Shown: piece after piece, positions 1 to 8,835 of the stretch
How the letters are laid out: every line of letters starts with the position of its first letter
Numbering within the stretch: the first letter of the stretch is position 1
Source of the DNA: Candidatus Argoarchaeum ethanivorans
Lineage (GTDB): Archaea > Halobacteriota > Methanosarcinia > Methanosarcinales > EX4572-44
DNA length: 46,806 nucleotides
NCBI GenBank assembly: GCA_905067555.1
Contig: CAJHIS010000004.1
Coordinates: 1-46,806, forward strand
Reading direction: 5' to 3'
Program-made: the position numbers and the translations under genes
Notes under the pieces: model-generated
The model's database searches: none
The model's input: the letters and a program-made list of their open reading frames with translations, nothing else
Told to the model about the DNA's origin: nothing

Positions 1-2
1 CT

Positions 3-925
3 GAAGAGAAAAAAACGAAGCTCGTTTGGGTAGTTGAAGAAGCAGGAACAATAAGGAATAAAGCAGAGAAACTGGAATCATCATCAGTCAAACAGAAAAT
101 TGAGCAATTGAATAAGATACTGGATGAGAACATCGAAGAGAAAAATGGTTATGTCCAGAAGAAAAAAGGGCATGTAAAGGACAAGTTAGTGAGTCTTGTG
201 GATGAAGATGCAAGACATGGAGCCAAATCAGATTCAAAACCTTTCACAGGATATAAATGCAATATAATGAAATCAGATGATGGATTTGTGACAAACATCA
301 TCGGAACACCTGGAAATACATACGATTGGGATATACTTGTGCCTCTTGTCGATGAAAAGACAGAAAACAGTTCTAAACCGCAAAAGATCAAGGGAGATAC
401 TCACTATGGAAGTGCAGAAAACAGGTATCAGATGTCCACGAGAGGAATTACAATCATTGCTCCTCTAAAAAAGGATTTTAATCCGGCAGGGCTTTTACCC
501 GGGAAAAGTTCATTCCGGATAAGACCGGGGTCACTTGCCCTGCCGGAAACAGAACCATGAATTCAAATTACAATGAAAAAAACGGAACGACAGCATTCTA
601 TTTCAAGAAGGAAATCTGTAAGGAGTGTATTTTGAAATACCAATGCACAAAACAAAAGAGAAGGACTATTACAATAGGAAAATGCCATGAATTGGTGATG
701 GAGGCAAAAGAGTACAATAAGACTCAGGAGTTCAGGGACGATATGAAAGAAAGAGCCCATATCGAGCCAAAACATGCTGAAATGAAGAGATTCCATGGAA
801 TGACAAGAGCGAAATATTAGGGACTGCCCAAGGTGAATATTCAATTCATTATCAATGCTCTTACTGTCAATGTTAAGAGGCTTGCAAACGTTCTGGGTAG
901 CGTAGGCTATCTAAAAACATGTTGA
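3..925 (+). pseudogene. IS1182-family transposase, 5' end outside window, broken
   Basis: The reading frame is open at the left edge, so the N-terminus lies outside the window. The first part (3-560) carries the DDE-type core with DEDARHGAK, GYK and a GDTHYGS segment. Around 515-520 the frame shifts: the continuation reads DKTGVTCPAGNRT and then a cysteine-rich ECILKYQC segment, as expected for IS1182-type transposases. A TAG at 818-820 interrupts the C-terminal block; reading through it gives GLPKVNIQF and NVKRLANVLG, ending at TGA 923-925. One frameshift plus one in-frame stop make this an inactive remnant. The family call rests on motif order and is fairly secure; the exact IS subgroup is not determined. 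Confidence 0.8.
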
Positions 926-1092
926 AAGCGGGGAAAATCAGGAATATTGAGGAAAATCATGGGCTAATATGGTTTTTTTGATGAAAAATCATATTTTTTC
1001 TGAAAAAAATCCTCAAAAGCCTGAAAAAATAGAAAAAATTGAGGGGAAATCTGACAGTCCCCATAAGCAATATATATTATGAAAATATGTAG

Positions 1093-1142
1093 AATATTGC
1101 CCAACTCAAGCAATGTTGTTAGATATTGGAACAATTTATATA
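1093..1142 (+). promoter_or_regulatory. Inverted-repeat operator candidate plus TATA box
   Basis: Half-sites AATATTGC (1093-1100) and GCAATGTT (1110-1117) are separated by 9 bases and followed by a TATA-like TTTATATA at 1135-1142. The element lies upstream of a winged-helix gene. The same arrangement (AATATTGC, 9 bases, GCAATATT) occurs at 40564-40588 next to another regulator. The TATA box is an archaeal-type promoter candidate; the operator role is inferred. Confidence 0.4.
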
Positions 1143-1184
1143 TGATAGGAATATAGACATGAAATACCAAAGAAGGTGTAACAT

Positions 1185-1430
1185 CTGTCTAAGAGGAGAA
1201 CAGAACTTGAGCTAATAAATGACGTTCTTGATATTGTTAAGAAAAGTCAGGAAATAAATAAGACGGGGATTGTATATGGTGCGAACTTGAACTTTGAGCG
1301 TGCATCGAGAATAATAAAATTGCTAACCCAGAAAGGATTGATAGAGTCAAGATATAATACATACAAAATAACAGGTAATGGTGAGATTGCTTTGGGCGAG
1401 ATTTCCAAACTCTATACGTTATTCAAGTAA
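1185..1430 (+). CDS. Small winged-helix regulator (HTH_45-like)
   Basis: This roughly 81-residue frame contains SKRRTELELINDVLDIVKK, then KTGIVYGANLNFERASRI and a C-terminal winged-helix segment with KGLIESRYNTYKIT. That is the pattern of the short archaeal HTH_45 winged-helix family, which usually acts as DNA-binding regulators of about 80-100 residues. No ATG, GTG or TTG is available at the N-terminus because TAA lies just upstream in frame. The only near-cognate start is CTG at 1185, preceded by an AAGGTG-like purine stretch; an ATG at 1159 is in another frame. Either a CTG start is used or the 5' end is damaged by a frameshift. The targets are unknown. Confidence 0.55.
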   Translation: MSKRRTELELINDVLDIVKKSQEINKTGIVYGANLNFERASRIIKLLTQKGLIESRYNTYKITGNGEIALGEISKLYTLFK

Positions 1431-2008
1431 TATTTTTTTATTATCACCAATTTTCATACACCGGCAACTCATCATAATTGTTCCCTAAAATTTCACACTA
1501 TCTCAGCCGAGTAAGGTTCATAGTGCACATTTTACCATGATATTAGCTCAGAAGTTACTACTAACTCACTAACAGAACGTGACTCGAGTCTTTCCTCATT
1601 CGACTTTTCAAGAGTATACTCTCTTCGTAGAGTTGTGGACAATAGTTTTGTTGTCACATTCTGTCCACATCCGGGTGTGGAAGGTGTCATCAAAACGCTA
1701 CATTGTGCTCATGCAAGCTCCCTCTATCTACATGCATTACACTGTTTCAACCTACGATGAAGAATATCACCAAAGGCAATATCTAATGGTACGTAATCAA
1801 AATAGTGAGAGTTTGCGGCAAACTGTACTAAACCTACCCCACCTTAATCTTTATTACAACGCATAACATATCTGCTGTGGTTGATATAAGTGACAGAATC
1901 AGCTTAAACTATTGAAACAGGGACAGCTGAGTGAAACATACAATGCTATTTTATTTTGGAGTAGAGTTAAAGCTTTTAAGTTTAATTGCATGTTATTGAT
2001 GGACTTGT
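1431..2008. other. Intergenic region without recognisable gene
   Basis: About 580 bases separate the winged-helix gene from the VanZ-like gene. One open frame at 1579-1866 encodes a composition unlike the neighbouring proteins and shows no motif, so it is not called. The last 90 bases are A+T-rich and probably hold the promoter of the downstream gene. I see no RNA gene or repeat here. Confidence 0.5.
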
Positions 2009-2503
2009 ATGATACGGTTTGATAAATTTCGGGTGCTCGTTTTTTTGACGTGCGGATATGCACTATTTATCTTTTTCCTGTCTTCGCTATCTTCACCACC
2101 GTCTCCTCATGATATTGGTTTCCTCCGTGAGTTCATGGGTGAACTTATGGGTTTATTTGAGGATAACAGGCTTAAATTCCTTCTCTCTCCTCTCTACATT
2201 GCATATCTGCATCCTGATAAGTTTGCACATGTAGTTTTGTACATGGTACTTGGTTTGTTGTTAAATAGGACATTAAGCTGTGCCGATAATGCTTTTTTGA
2301 AGAGGTACCCGGCACTCTTTGCTATTTTCATAGGCACTCTTTACGGTGTTACAGATGAATTTCATCAAATGTTCGTACCGTACCGTACATCAAGCTCGAT
2401 TGACCTGTTTGCAGATTTTCTTGGCTTGCTCTTTGTTCAACTACTCATTGTTTTTTATTCAGGAATTATAAGATTATTAAGCAAGGAGTATGAGCGTCAT
2501 TAA
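2009..2503 (+). CDS. VanZ-like family membrane protein
   Basis: The 164-residue protein has a hydrophobic N-terminal segment, then DKFAHVVLYMVLGLLL, GTLYGVTDEFHQMFVPYRT and SIDLFADFLG. These are the characteristic blocks of VanZ-like proteins: an H-containing second helix, an E-FHQ motif and a D-x-x-A-D-x-x-G motif. The length is typical. The biochemical role of the family is poorly defined; it is linked to cell-envelope functions and, in VanZ itself, teicoplanin resistance. Here it stands alone upstream of a large surface-protein gene, with about 150 bases between them, so co-transcription is uncertain. Confidence 0.8.
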   Translation: MIRFDKFRVLVFLTCGYALFIFFLSSLSSPPSPHDIGFLREFMGELMGLFEDNRLKFLLSPLYIAYLHPDKFAHVVLYMVLGLLLNRTLSCADNAFLKRYPALFAIFIGTLYGVTDEFHQMFVPYRTSSSIDLFADFLGLLFVQLLIVFYSGIIRLLSKEYERH

Positions 2504-2654
2504 CCTATAATTTTGCTAAATATGAGTTCTGTTGCTTTTTCGCAATGTTTTGGCGTGGATACATTCCTGTGGATAAGATTTAGCACAAAGTATAAGTCCA
2601 TTATAATAATATAATGAAACGTCGGGAGTATTGCATATTTAGTCGGTGTTTTGA

Positions 2655-5216
2655 ATGAAAGGTGTAAAAAGTCTTCAATGGATTAGATCCAATGAAGCAT
2701 TGTTCTTTGATCTCATACTTGTTATTATATTCACATTTTTAGCTTACCTGTTCGTTCTCATACCTCCTTTCAACCAGACACCACTGCGAGTAATCTTTAG
2801 CCTTCTTATTCTCCTCTTCTTGCCAGGTTATCTCTTGATATCAGCGATGTTCCCAAGAAAAAAAGAGTTGAGCAGTATTGAACGGTTCACATTGAGTATT
2901 GGATTGAGTATAGCAATATTCGTTTTTGATGGATTTATTATAAGCATCACAGTCTGGCGGTTTAGGCCCGCACCGATTATTTATTCACTTTCCCTGATAC
3001 TTTTAATCCTTATGCTGATTACCCTGGTTGTGAGATTGAGAGTTCCAAAGAAAGAGCGGTTCTCCCTTGATCCTTCAGTTATATCAGATTTTTTTACATC
3101 GTTGAGGAAGTCGAAAGAAGAGCCAAGTGATATTGAAAAGGCACTTGTGATAGCACTTGTAGGGTCGATCATAATAGCATCTGGAATGCTGGCTTATGCA
3201 AAACTCACCTTTGAAGATGAGGAGTTTACTGCATTATACATACTCGGCGAGGATGGGAAAGCAGAAGATTATCCTTCTGCCCTATATATCCTGGAGCCCA
3301 GTTCCATGATAGTTGGCATAGAAAACTATGAGCATGCTCGAGTAGATTATACTTTAAAAGTTAGATTGGGAGGTCGTTTACTTAAAGAGCAGAAAACAAC
3401 GCTTTCACATGAAGAAAAATGGGTGGATAAAGTTTATTTCACTCCGAAGCACCCGGGTAAACACATGAAGCTTGAATTTCTGCTGTACAGGGATGATTCA
3501 ACCATTCCGCATCGATCTGTGCATTTATGGGTTGATTCGATCATTGATTATAATAACCTCACTATGATAAGAAGGTATGCTATATTGGATACGCCGAAAA
3601 TCGGTAACCCAGATATGGAAATGGAGTGCAGTTGGGAGTTTGTAAAGAGCGCTGGATATTTCAGAGGATATTATACAAAGTTTCATCAACAGGTTGAGAA
3701 TGCCACAATCTATGGATATGTGAGCGATAACAAAACAGGAAAGATGATCGAGAATGCTCATGTAGCTGTGAAAAATCGTTATGGGTATAAGGAACACAAT
3801 ACAACAGACGCAAGCGGGTATTACGAGATCGGGGCGATTGCAGATCATTTTTGGATTGAGTCAAGTGCTAATGGGTATGAAAAAAGTGGGGCCGAGTTTG
3901 ATATAAAAGGTGGGGAAAGATTGGTTGTTAACCTGACAAATGATCCGAAATTCTTCTTCAACATGACCTTAGAAGAGCTTTCGGTTGTGAATGAGACATT
4001 GGAGACAACAGTCCCAACAGAACTGGCTGAAAAAATGTCGACAATCAGGGGATACGTAACCGACAATGTAACATGGTTACCGATTGAAGGTGCACGTGTC
4101 AAGATTCGTGATGCATACGGATTTGAGAGGCATGCAATAGCAGATGAAGACGGATACTTTAGGTTGAAAACACTATTTGGTCGCTCGAGTATAGAAGTCA
4201 GATACGATGGCTATACGACAAATACAACAACACTTGAGGTAACAGGTGATTACATTATCAAAGTGAGACTGGATCCTGTGGTATCCCTTGTTGAGGGCCA
4301 CATTTATGATAACACGACTGATGCTCCAATCTCAAGCGCATATATACAAGTTGAAGGCAATGAATATTCCGATCATACAAGAAGCAACGAAGCTGGTTAT
4401 TATGAGATGAATACTGTTGCAGGACCCATAATTATCAAGGTAAGTAAGACAGGTTATTTCGAGTGGGAAGAATCGATTAACATACCTTATGGCGAAGTGC
4501 AAACCCTTGACTTGAGACTTGACTCCCTGCCACCGATTGATCCTATGCTACCCCTTTCTACAATTAGCGGGTATGTACACTATAATGAGATACGACTTGC
4601 AGGTGTGAAGGTTACAGTAACCGACAATGAGGAATACGAAAAATCAACGCTTACTGATAGCAACGGATACTTCGAGATGGAGGTAATCCCGGGACATCTG
4701 ATGCTCTTTGCAATGTCGAGTGCTTATATGGAGAGCAGTATTGAATTTGATGCGGAAAGTGGGGAGCGTATGAGTATAGGTGGAATCAGACTTGATGCAC
4801 TCCCGGAGAGCACATATCAAATCAAGTATCCATCAGAAACACTTATACGAAAGGGATATTATGGCGGAATATACCAGGATGTCCAATCAGAAGAAGGTAT
4901 TGCAGTCATATCGTTTAAGGTGAGAGACTCATACACCTCCAACAGAAGCAAAGGTTGCATGTTTAAGCAAGTTTTAATAAACAATCTTGTTGTGTGGGAG
5001 GATGATGTCGAAGACGATGAAGAATGGCAGGCTGTCAAAGTTCCTATCACACTGGATAATGGAACAAACCAATTGATGCTTCGAGTATACGCAAAGCAAG
5101 ATTCAAGGGGCTTTCCTTTGAGTGTCTGGTGGGATGACGTGAAGATAAAACACGTAAACGAGCTTTCAGAGGCTGATGATAGATCAACACGAAATGATGT
5201 TGGTGCTGAGATATGA
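2655..5216 (+). CDS. DUF1616 membrane protein with four carboxypeptidase-regulatory-like repeats
   Basis: Residues 1-130 form several membrane helices with RVIFSLLILLFLPGYLLISA and SIERFTLSIGLSIAIFVFDG, matching the DUF1616 N-terminus. Another helix near 170-185 is followed by a DUF1616-like extracellular part. After that come four carboxypeptidase-regulatory-like beta domains at about 350-425, 460-535, 543-620 and 634-705. Each opens with a GYV/GHI segment and contains a D-G/S-GYY/GYF motif. Residues 720-853 look like a jelly-roll-type domain ending in WWDDVKI. The protein is probably anchored in the cytoplasmic membrane with a long exposed stalk. Its stop overlaps the start of the next gene by ATGA, so the two are translationally coupled. 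The function is unknown; a surface or glycan-linked role is inferred from context. Confidence 0.8.
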   Translation: MKGVKSLQWIRSNEALFFDLILVIIFTFLAYLFVLIPPFNQTPLRVIFSLLILLFLPGYLLISAMFPRKKELSSIERFTLSIGLSIAIFVFDGFIISITVWRFRPAPIIYSLSLILLILMLITLVVRLRVPKKERFSLDPSVISDFFTSLRKSKEEPSDIEKALVIALVGSIIIASGMLAYAKLTFEDEEFTALYILGEDGKAEDYPSALYILEPSSMIVGIENYEHARVDYTLKVRLGGRLLKEQKTTLSHEEKWVDKVYFTPKHPGKHMKLEFLLYRDDSTIPHRSVHLWVDSIIDYNNLTMIRRYAILDTPKIGNPDMEMECSWEFVKSAGYFRGYYTKFHQQVENATIYGYVSDNKTGKMIENAHVAVKNRYGYKEHNTTDASGYYEIGAIADHFWIESSANGYEKSGAEFDIKGGERLVVNLTNDPKFFFNMTLEELSVVNETLETTVPTELAEKMSTIRGYVTDNVTWLPIEGARVKIRDAYGFERHAIADEDGYFRLKTLFGRSSIEVRYDGYTTNTTTLEVTGDYIIKVRLDPVVSLVEGHIYDNTTDAPISSAYIQVEGNEYSDHTRSNEAGYYEMNTVAGPIIIKVSKTGYFEWEESINIPYGEVQTLDLRLDSLPPIDPMLPLSTISGYVHYNEIRLAGVKVTVTDNEEYEKSTLTDSNGYFEMEVIPGHLMLFAMSSAYMESSIEFDAESGERMSIGGIRLDALPESTYQIKYPSETLIRKGYYGGIYQDVQSEEGIAVISFKVRDSYTSNRSKGCMFKQVLINNLVVWEDDVEDDEEWQAVKVPITLDNGTNQLMLRVYAKQDSRGFPLSVWWDDVKIKHVNELSEADDRSTRNDVGAEI

Positions 5217-6349
5217 ACAGCCGCAGGAGACTCTTATTTCTATGGATAGGCTTCACAGTACTGATGGTGGTGGCAGGTGAGGCAGCAGGACGAATGATCG
5301 GTGTTGAGTTTCTTGGCATGATCGTTATGTTTGCATTCATATCTCTTCTTGCGCTATCAGTCTACTTTTACAGCGACAGGATATTGCTGCGATGGTACCA
5401 TGCAGAAGGGGTAAAGAATGATGTGTATCCATCACTTCACGAGATTATAGCCAAGCTTTCAAAGAAGATGGAACTTCCAATTCCACGGGTCTACGTCGTC
5501 GATTCACCGATGCCAAATACCTTTACACTTGGCAGAAATACAGAGCATTCATCGATCGTTGTGACTGATGGATTGATGGAGCTTCTTGATCATGGAGAAA
5601 TAGAAGCTGTACTCGCTCATGAGCTTGCACACATCAAAGAGGGGGGGACTCCTGTTGCAGGCGAGGTCGGAATACTGGCAGGATTTCTCACAGCATTAGC
5701 AAGTGTTGCTTTCTGGGCATCCATATTCACAGGTTTCGGGCAGGAAGATGACCCAGCACCAAACCTGATACGATTCTTTGTGACCGCTCTCGTTGCCCCT
5801 CCAGCAGCAACGATTATTCAGGTCGTAATGTCAAGATCACGTGAATACATGGCAGATGAAAAGAGCGCTTCCATACATGGTAAAGGAGATGAACTTGCAT
5901 CTGCTCTGCAAAGAATCGATAACAAACTGAAAACAGAAGACTCTTACAGTTTTGGTGTAAATCCATCACATGCGCATCTTTTTATTGTAAATCCATTCCA
6001 TGGCAATGAGTTTAGATTGATGGATATTAGTCTTCCAACATACTACTCGCTCTTCTGCACACACCCGCAAACTGGTGAGAGAGTAAGACGCTTGAAGAAG
6101 ACTGAACGCGATGATGAGCCAATGAGATCTTCAGGAGAATATGAAATACGTGGACTAATTAAACCATTCTTCTTTAGTTCTATCGCATACATATCTGTTT
6201 TGTTTGCTATCATCGTAATAGATACATTCAGTATGAAAGATTTTGTCTTTGCACGGGCTCTTATCATCTCAGTTGTTTATTTGGGTATTCTCCTTCTGCT
6301 TTTTGCGTTTATGTCTCTTACTTTCAGGTCTAAGTTGAAGACTGTGTAG
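5213..6349 (+). CDS. htpX: M48-family (HtpX-like) membrane zinc metalloprotease
   Basis: The 378-residue protein has two N-terminal membrane helices (about 8-55), then a protease domain with the zinc motif HELAH at residues 136-140. The third-ligand region is SREYMADEKSA about 75 residues later. Further membrane segments lie at about 155-200 and at the C-terminus (about 320-370). This is the HtpX/M48B layout of membrane proteases that degrade damaged membrane proteins. It overlaps the DUF1616 gene by four bases, which suggests co-expression and possibly processing of surface proteins. Its 3' end overlaps the convergent archaeosortase gene by 20 bases. Orthology to HtpX proper is likely but not proven. 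Confidence 0.85.
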   Translation: MNSRRRLLFLWIGFTVLMVVAGEAAGRMIGVEFLGMIVMFAFISLLALSVYFYSDRILLRWYHAEGVKNDVYPSLHEIIAKLSKKMELPIPRVYVVDSPMPNTFTLGRNTEHSSIVVTDGLMELLDHGEIEAVLAHELAHIKEGGTPVAGEVGILAGFLTALASVAFWASIFTGFGQEDDPAPNLIRFFVTALVAPPAATIIQVVMSRSREYMADEKSASIHGKGDELASALQRIDNKLKTEDSYSFGVNPSHAHLFIVNPFHGNEFRLMDISLPTYYSLFCTHPQTGERVRRLKKTERDDEPMRSSGEYEIRGLIKPFFFSSIAYISVLFAIIVIDTFSMKDFVFARALIISVVYLGILLLLFAFMSLTFRSKLKTV

Positions 6350-7175
6350 CCTCAGCAATCCTGTTCAGTACAGATAAGAGCACTGCTACAACAACCACGA
6401 ACACGATCCACCCGAGATGCACATGGAACAAGAACATTAATTCTTTACCATAGTAAAACCCGACAAGATACAGGATCGTAACCCGCATGATGTTTGCAAG
6501 GTATGCAACAGCGATACAGATGAAGAGCAATGAATAAAACTTAGCCTTTTTGATATTTTCTATCTGTGTGTAAGCTACCATTATGCCTATCAAAAGAAAC
6601 ATCGAGTACAAACCTGAGCAGGGCCCACCGATTATAACAGTTATCTCTTCTACACCAGCGATACGAACTGTCTCAGTGGAGATTACTTCAACCGGGATTC
6701 CCATTGCTTTGATGATGAAAACCGATGGGAGAAGGACAAAGTAATGATCGAATATGTGCATAAAATTGATATCGAACTTACCAAAGACGATAAAGAATGG
6801 TATAAAGAGTGCAAGGAATGTAGCAGACATATATGCACCAAACTTGCCCATCCTGTTTATCTCTTCGTTGTCTATACTGTATGCGATCAATGAGACTCCA
6901 AGAAGAAAGGTCATGATATCAAGTGTGCCAAGTCCACTCTGGGTTAAGATGTTGTAGGTGATGTCAGATGCAATGATCAGTCCACCTGATAGCATACGCA
7001 ATTTTGATCCTGTTATTATGTGCGATTTACCTACTTTTATTCTTGAAATAAGTGCAACTGCGATTATAAAGAGTAGAATGCCAAGAAAAACAGAGCCTTC
7101 ACTGATCTCGATGGTTGCACCGAGAAAGAGTGCGAATATCAATAAAAACAGGACGATGTTCCTAGACTCAGTCAT
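6330..7175 (-). CDS. artC: Archaeosortase, PEF-CTERM type (ArtC-like)
   Basis: The 281-residue protein has about eight membrane helices and carries the exosortase/archaeosortase signature: GGPCSGLYS with Cys186, NIMRVTILY with Arg231 and HVHLGW with His251/His253. These form the Cys-Arg-His active site of the family. Such enzymes cut C-terminal sorting signals and attach the protein to the membrane or cell surface. Three genes directly upstream in the opposite orientation encode proteins ending in PEF-x-TIALP-helix-basic tails, and a fourth lies at 37.9 kb, so this is most probably the PEF-CTERM-specific archaeosortase. A TATA-like TTATAAATAA lies 26-35 bases upstream of the ATG with no clear Shine-Dalgarno, suggesting a nearly leaderless mRNA. 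Confidence 0.85.
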   Translation of the reverse strand: MTESRNIVLFLLIFALFLGATIEISEGSVFLGILLFIIAVALISRIKVGKSHIITGSKLRMLSGGLIIASDITYNILTQSGLGTLDIMTFLLGVSLIAYSIDNEEINRMGKFGAYMSATFLALFIPFFIVFGKFDINFMHIFDHYFVLLPSVFIIKAMGIPVEVISTETVRIAGVEEITVIIGGPCSGLYSMFLLIGIMVAYTQIENIKKAKFYSLLFICIAVAYLANIMRVTILYLVGFYYGKELMFLFHVHLGWIVFVVVVAVLLSVLNRIAEATQSST

Positions 7176-7200
7176 CTTTATTTGTTATATCCTATCCCTG

Positions 7201-7210
7201 TTATTTATAA
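7201..7210 (-). promoter_or_regulatory. TATA box of the archaeosortase gene
   Basis: On the minus strand the sequence reads TTATAAATAA, a near-consensus archaeal TATA element. It is placed so that transcription would start within a few bases of the ATG at 7175. No purine-rich ribosome-binding site is visible between them, consistent with a leaderless or very short-leader transcript. Confidence 0.55.
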
Positions 7211-7362
7211 GCTTTTGTTTTACCGGTGGAATCACTCTACCATTTACTACAAATTTCGCCAGGATTTGAGTGCCTGGCATGACATGTCCTGGATCAGGTT
7301 CTGTGCCACGAAACACGAAACGGATGTTCAATTCAGGCGCTCTTCGATTTGGAAGCAACAGG

Positions 7363-7641
7363 TGAGGGGTCCACCAGATCCTCTATGAGCTGCAACTTCT
7401 ATTACATCCAGGACGCCAGAGTAATTTTTCCAACAACGTATCAGTACCATAAGTACGTACCACAGGTTCGAATTATAACTACTAACCTCTCGTTCTTAAC
7501 CTCTTTTATTGAATCGAAACATAATGCGATTTGTTAACAATTTGGAGGTAAACTTTGAATGAATAGATATAAAGAAAAAATGGCAATGGTCTTTGTGTTG
7601 AGTATGGCAGTATTCACCGTGATGGCAGGAACGGCAATGGT
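7363..7641 (+). repeat. Upstream region and signal-peptide start of PEF-CTERM gene 1; inverted copy at 38301-38579
   Basis: This 279-base segment contains roughly 195 bases upstream of the first PEF-CTERM gene plus its first 28 codons. The reverse complement of 38301-38579 matches it closely across the whole length, including the ribosome-binding site GGAGGT and the ATGAATAGATATAAAG start. Conservation of the non-coding half suggests either recent duplication or a preserved regulatory region. A palindrome-like stretch GTACCATAAGTACGTAC lies near 7446-7462. Confidence 0.8.
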
Positions 7642-8140
7642 AGCAGGTATTATCCAGTCAACCGACAGTATAGGAAACCAAGAAATAAATGACTTTATTG
7701 TTGGTCAGTCGGTATACGTGCGTGGATTTGATCTTGTAGACTCTGACGATAAAGCTGATATCTATGTGGTGATAGATGGTTCGAAGCCAGAGAGCTGGGA
7801 TGATGGCGAAGTAATTGACAATTCTACAGACCACCCAATGGTACTTTTGTATACGGATGTAGCGCGATCCGAGGTCGATAAGGGCCTTACTGGCTACACT
7901 GGTCCTAAATTATTAGGTGTAGTTGGCAACAATCCAGGCGAGATACCAGCCCCAGGTAGTTATGATATTGTATACGACCGCGATCAGGATGGCTATTTCA
8001 ATGCGAGTGTTGACTGCGTAGACTATGGGGTGTGTTCTGGTTTCAATACAGAAATCCCAGAGTTTGCAACGATCGCACTACCCGCTTTAGCTGTGCTCGG
8101 GCTGTTCATGTTCTTCAACCGAAGACGAAACCAGAAATAA
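7559..8140 (+). CDS. PEF-CTERM surface protein 1
   Basis: The 193-residue secreted protein has an N-terminal signal peptide (basic MNRYKEK, then a hydrophobic stretch to about residue 30). The acidic ectodomain is rich in Asp and Gly. The C-terminus carries EIPEFATIALPALAVLG, a hydrophobic helix and the tail FNRRRNQK. This three-part end is the PEF-CTERM sorting signal recognised by archaeosortases of the ArtC type. GGAGGT about nine bases before the ATG is a good ribosome-binding site. The ectodomain has no recognised fold. It is the first of three tandem PEF-CTERM genes with almost identical C-terminal signals. Confidence 0.85.
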   Translation: MNRYKEKMAMVFVLSMAVFTVMAGTAMVAGIIQSTDSIGNQEINDFIVGQSVYVRGFDLVDSDDKADIYVVIDGSKPESWDDGEVIDNSTDHPMVLLYTDVARSEVDKGLTGYTGPKLLGVVGNNPGEIPAPGSYDIVYDRDQDGYFNASVDCVDYGVCSGFNTEIPEFATIALPALAVLGLFMFFNRRRNQK

Positions 8141-8244
8141 GATTGGATTTGAGAAACTGATTTTTCTCAACTCTAATTTTTTTATTTTATTCGAATATTG
8201 GCTAAATAGCCTTGATATTAACGTAACAAAACGAGGTGATCTAT
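8141..8244 (+). repeat. Intergenic module between PEF-CTERM genes, copy 1 (terminator, palindrome, RBS)
   Basis: The segment is nearly identical to 8836-8939. It holds a hairpin followed by T-rich DNA, a perfect palindrome GGCTAAATAGCC at 8200-8211, and a GAGGTGAT ribosome-binding site before the next ATG. The genes and their flanks appear to have been duplicated as a unit. Confidence 0.75.
8149..8170 (+). terminator. Hairpin with T-tract after PEF-CTERM gene 1
   Basis: TTGAGAAA pairs with TTTCTCAA around a six-base loop and is followed by a T-rich run (TTTTTTTATTTTAT). It lies just after the stop codon and is repeated after gene 2. Confidence 0.55.
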
Positions 8245-8835
8245 ATGAATAAAGAAAAAATGACAAAACTATTTGTAATGGGTACAAAAAAAAGAGCAGC
8301 ACTGAGGTTGCTAATTGTAGCATTTGCCCTGTTGGTATCTTCGTCAGTCATATCTGCATATTCGATAACTGATGGTGCAGTTAGCTATAATTCCATAGAG
8401 GATGAAACAACGTGGACATTCAATGTATCCTGTGCTTCCGGGGATCCCCATGACATAAGTCACTTTACCGTTGCATGGTGCAGTGAAAGCGCCATCAGAA
8501 ACGTTTCTGTTGAAGGAACTGAACTCTATTATAAACAGGATCCTGGTTGGGATTATGGAGATCACGATGGTGTGCATGGAATAAAAATCGATTATCAAGT
8601 TAACACGAACAATACAGTCATTGTTACAATTGTATTAAAGGGTGACTATGGTACCCCTATTGCTACTGTTGCTTACGGGATAAAATATGATGGTTTTGTA
8701 GATAATGGTAACGATCTGACAGGGCCGCTTGCATCATCATGCACTGAAATCCCAGAATTCACCACAATCGCACTACCAGCTTTAGCTGTGCTCGGGCTCT
8801 TCATGTTCTTCAACCGAAGACGAAACCAGAAATAA
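8245..8835 (+). CDS. PEF-CTERM surface protein 2
   Basis: I place the start at ATG 8245, five bases after GAGGTGAT, because MNKEKM matches the start of the third paralogue; a GTG at 8236 would overlap the ribosome-binding site. The protein (about 196 residues) has a signal peptide with KKRAALRLLIVAFALLV and a beta-rich ectodomain with several N-glycosylation sequons (NVS, NNT). Its PEF-CTERM signal (EIPEFTTIALPALAVLG, then FNRRRNQK) is almost identical to its neighbours. No fold is recognised for the ectodomain. The identical sorting tails with unrelated ectodomains show module sharing within the tandem set. Confidence 0.85.
   Translation: MNKEKMTKLFVMGTKKRAALRLLIVAFALLVSSSVISAYSITDGAVSYNSIEDETTWTFNVSCASGDPHDISHFTVAWCSESAIRNVSVEGTELYYKQDPGWDYGDHDGVHGIKIDYQVNTNNTVIVTIVLKGDYGTPIATVAYGIKYDGFVDNGNDLTGPLASSCTEIPEFTTIALPALAVLGLFMFFNRRRNQK

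Noticed and set aside
818-820. TAG in the transposase read as pyrrolysine
   Set aside because: The same gene carries a frameshift upstream, so a nonsense mutation in a decaying gene is the simpler reading. No pyrrolysine genes are in the window.
1579-1866. 95-codon open frame
   Set aside because: No motif, unusual composition, no ribosome-binding site; it lies in a region without other coding signs.
7465-7470. GGTTCG resembling a tRNA T-loop
   Set aside because: No acceptor, D or anticodon stem can be paired around it.
7182-7537. Open frames upstream of PEF-CTERM gene 1
   Set aside because: They overlap the conserved promoter segment, have no family motif, and their frames are not kept in the inverted copy at 38 kb.
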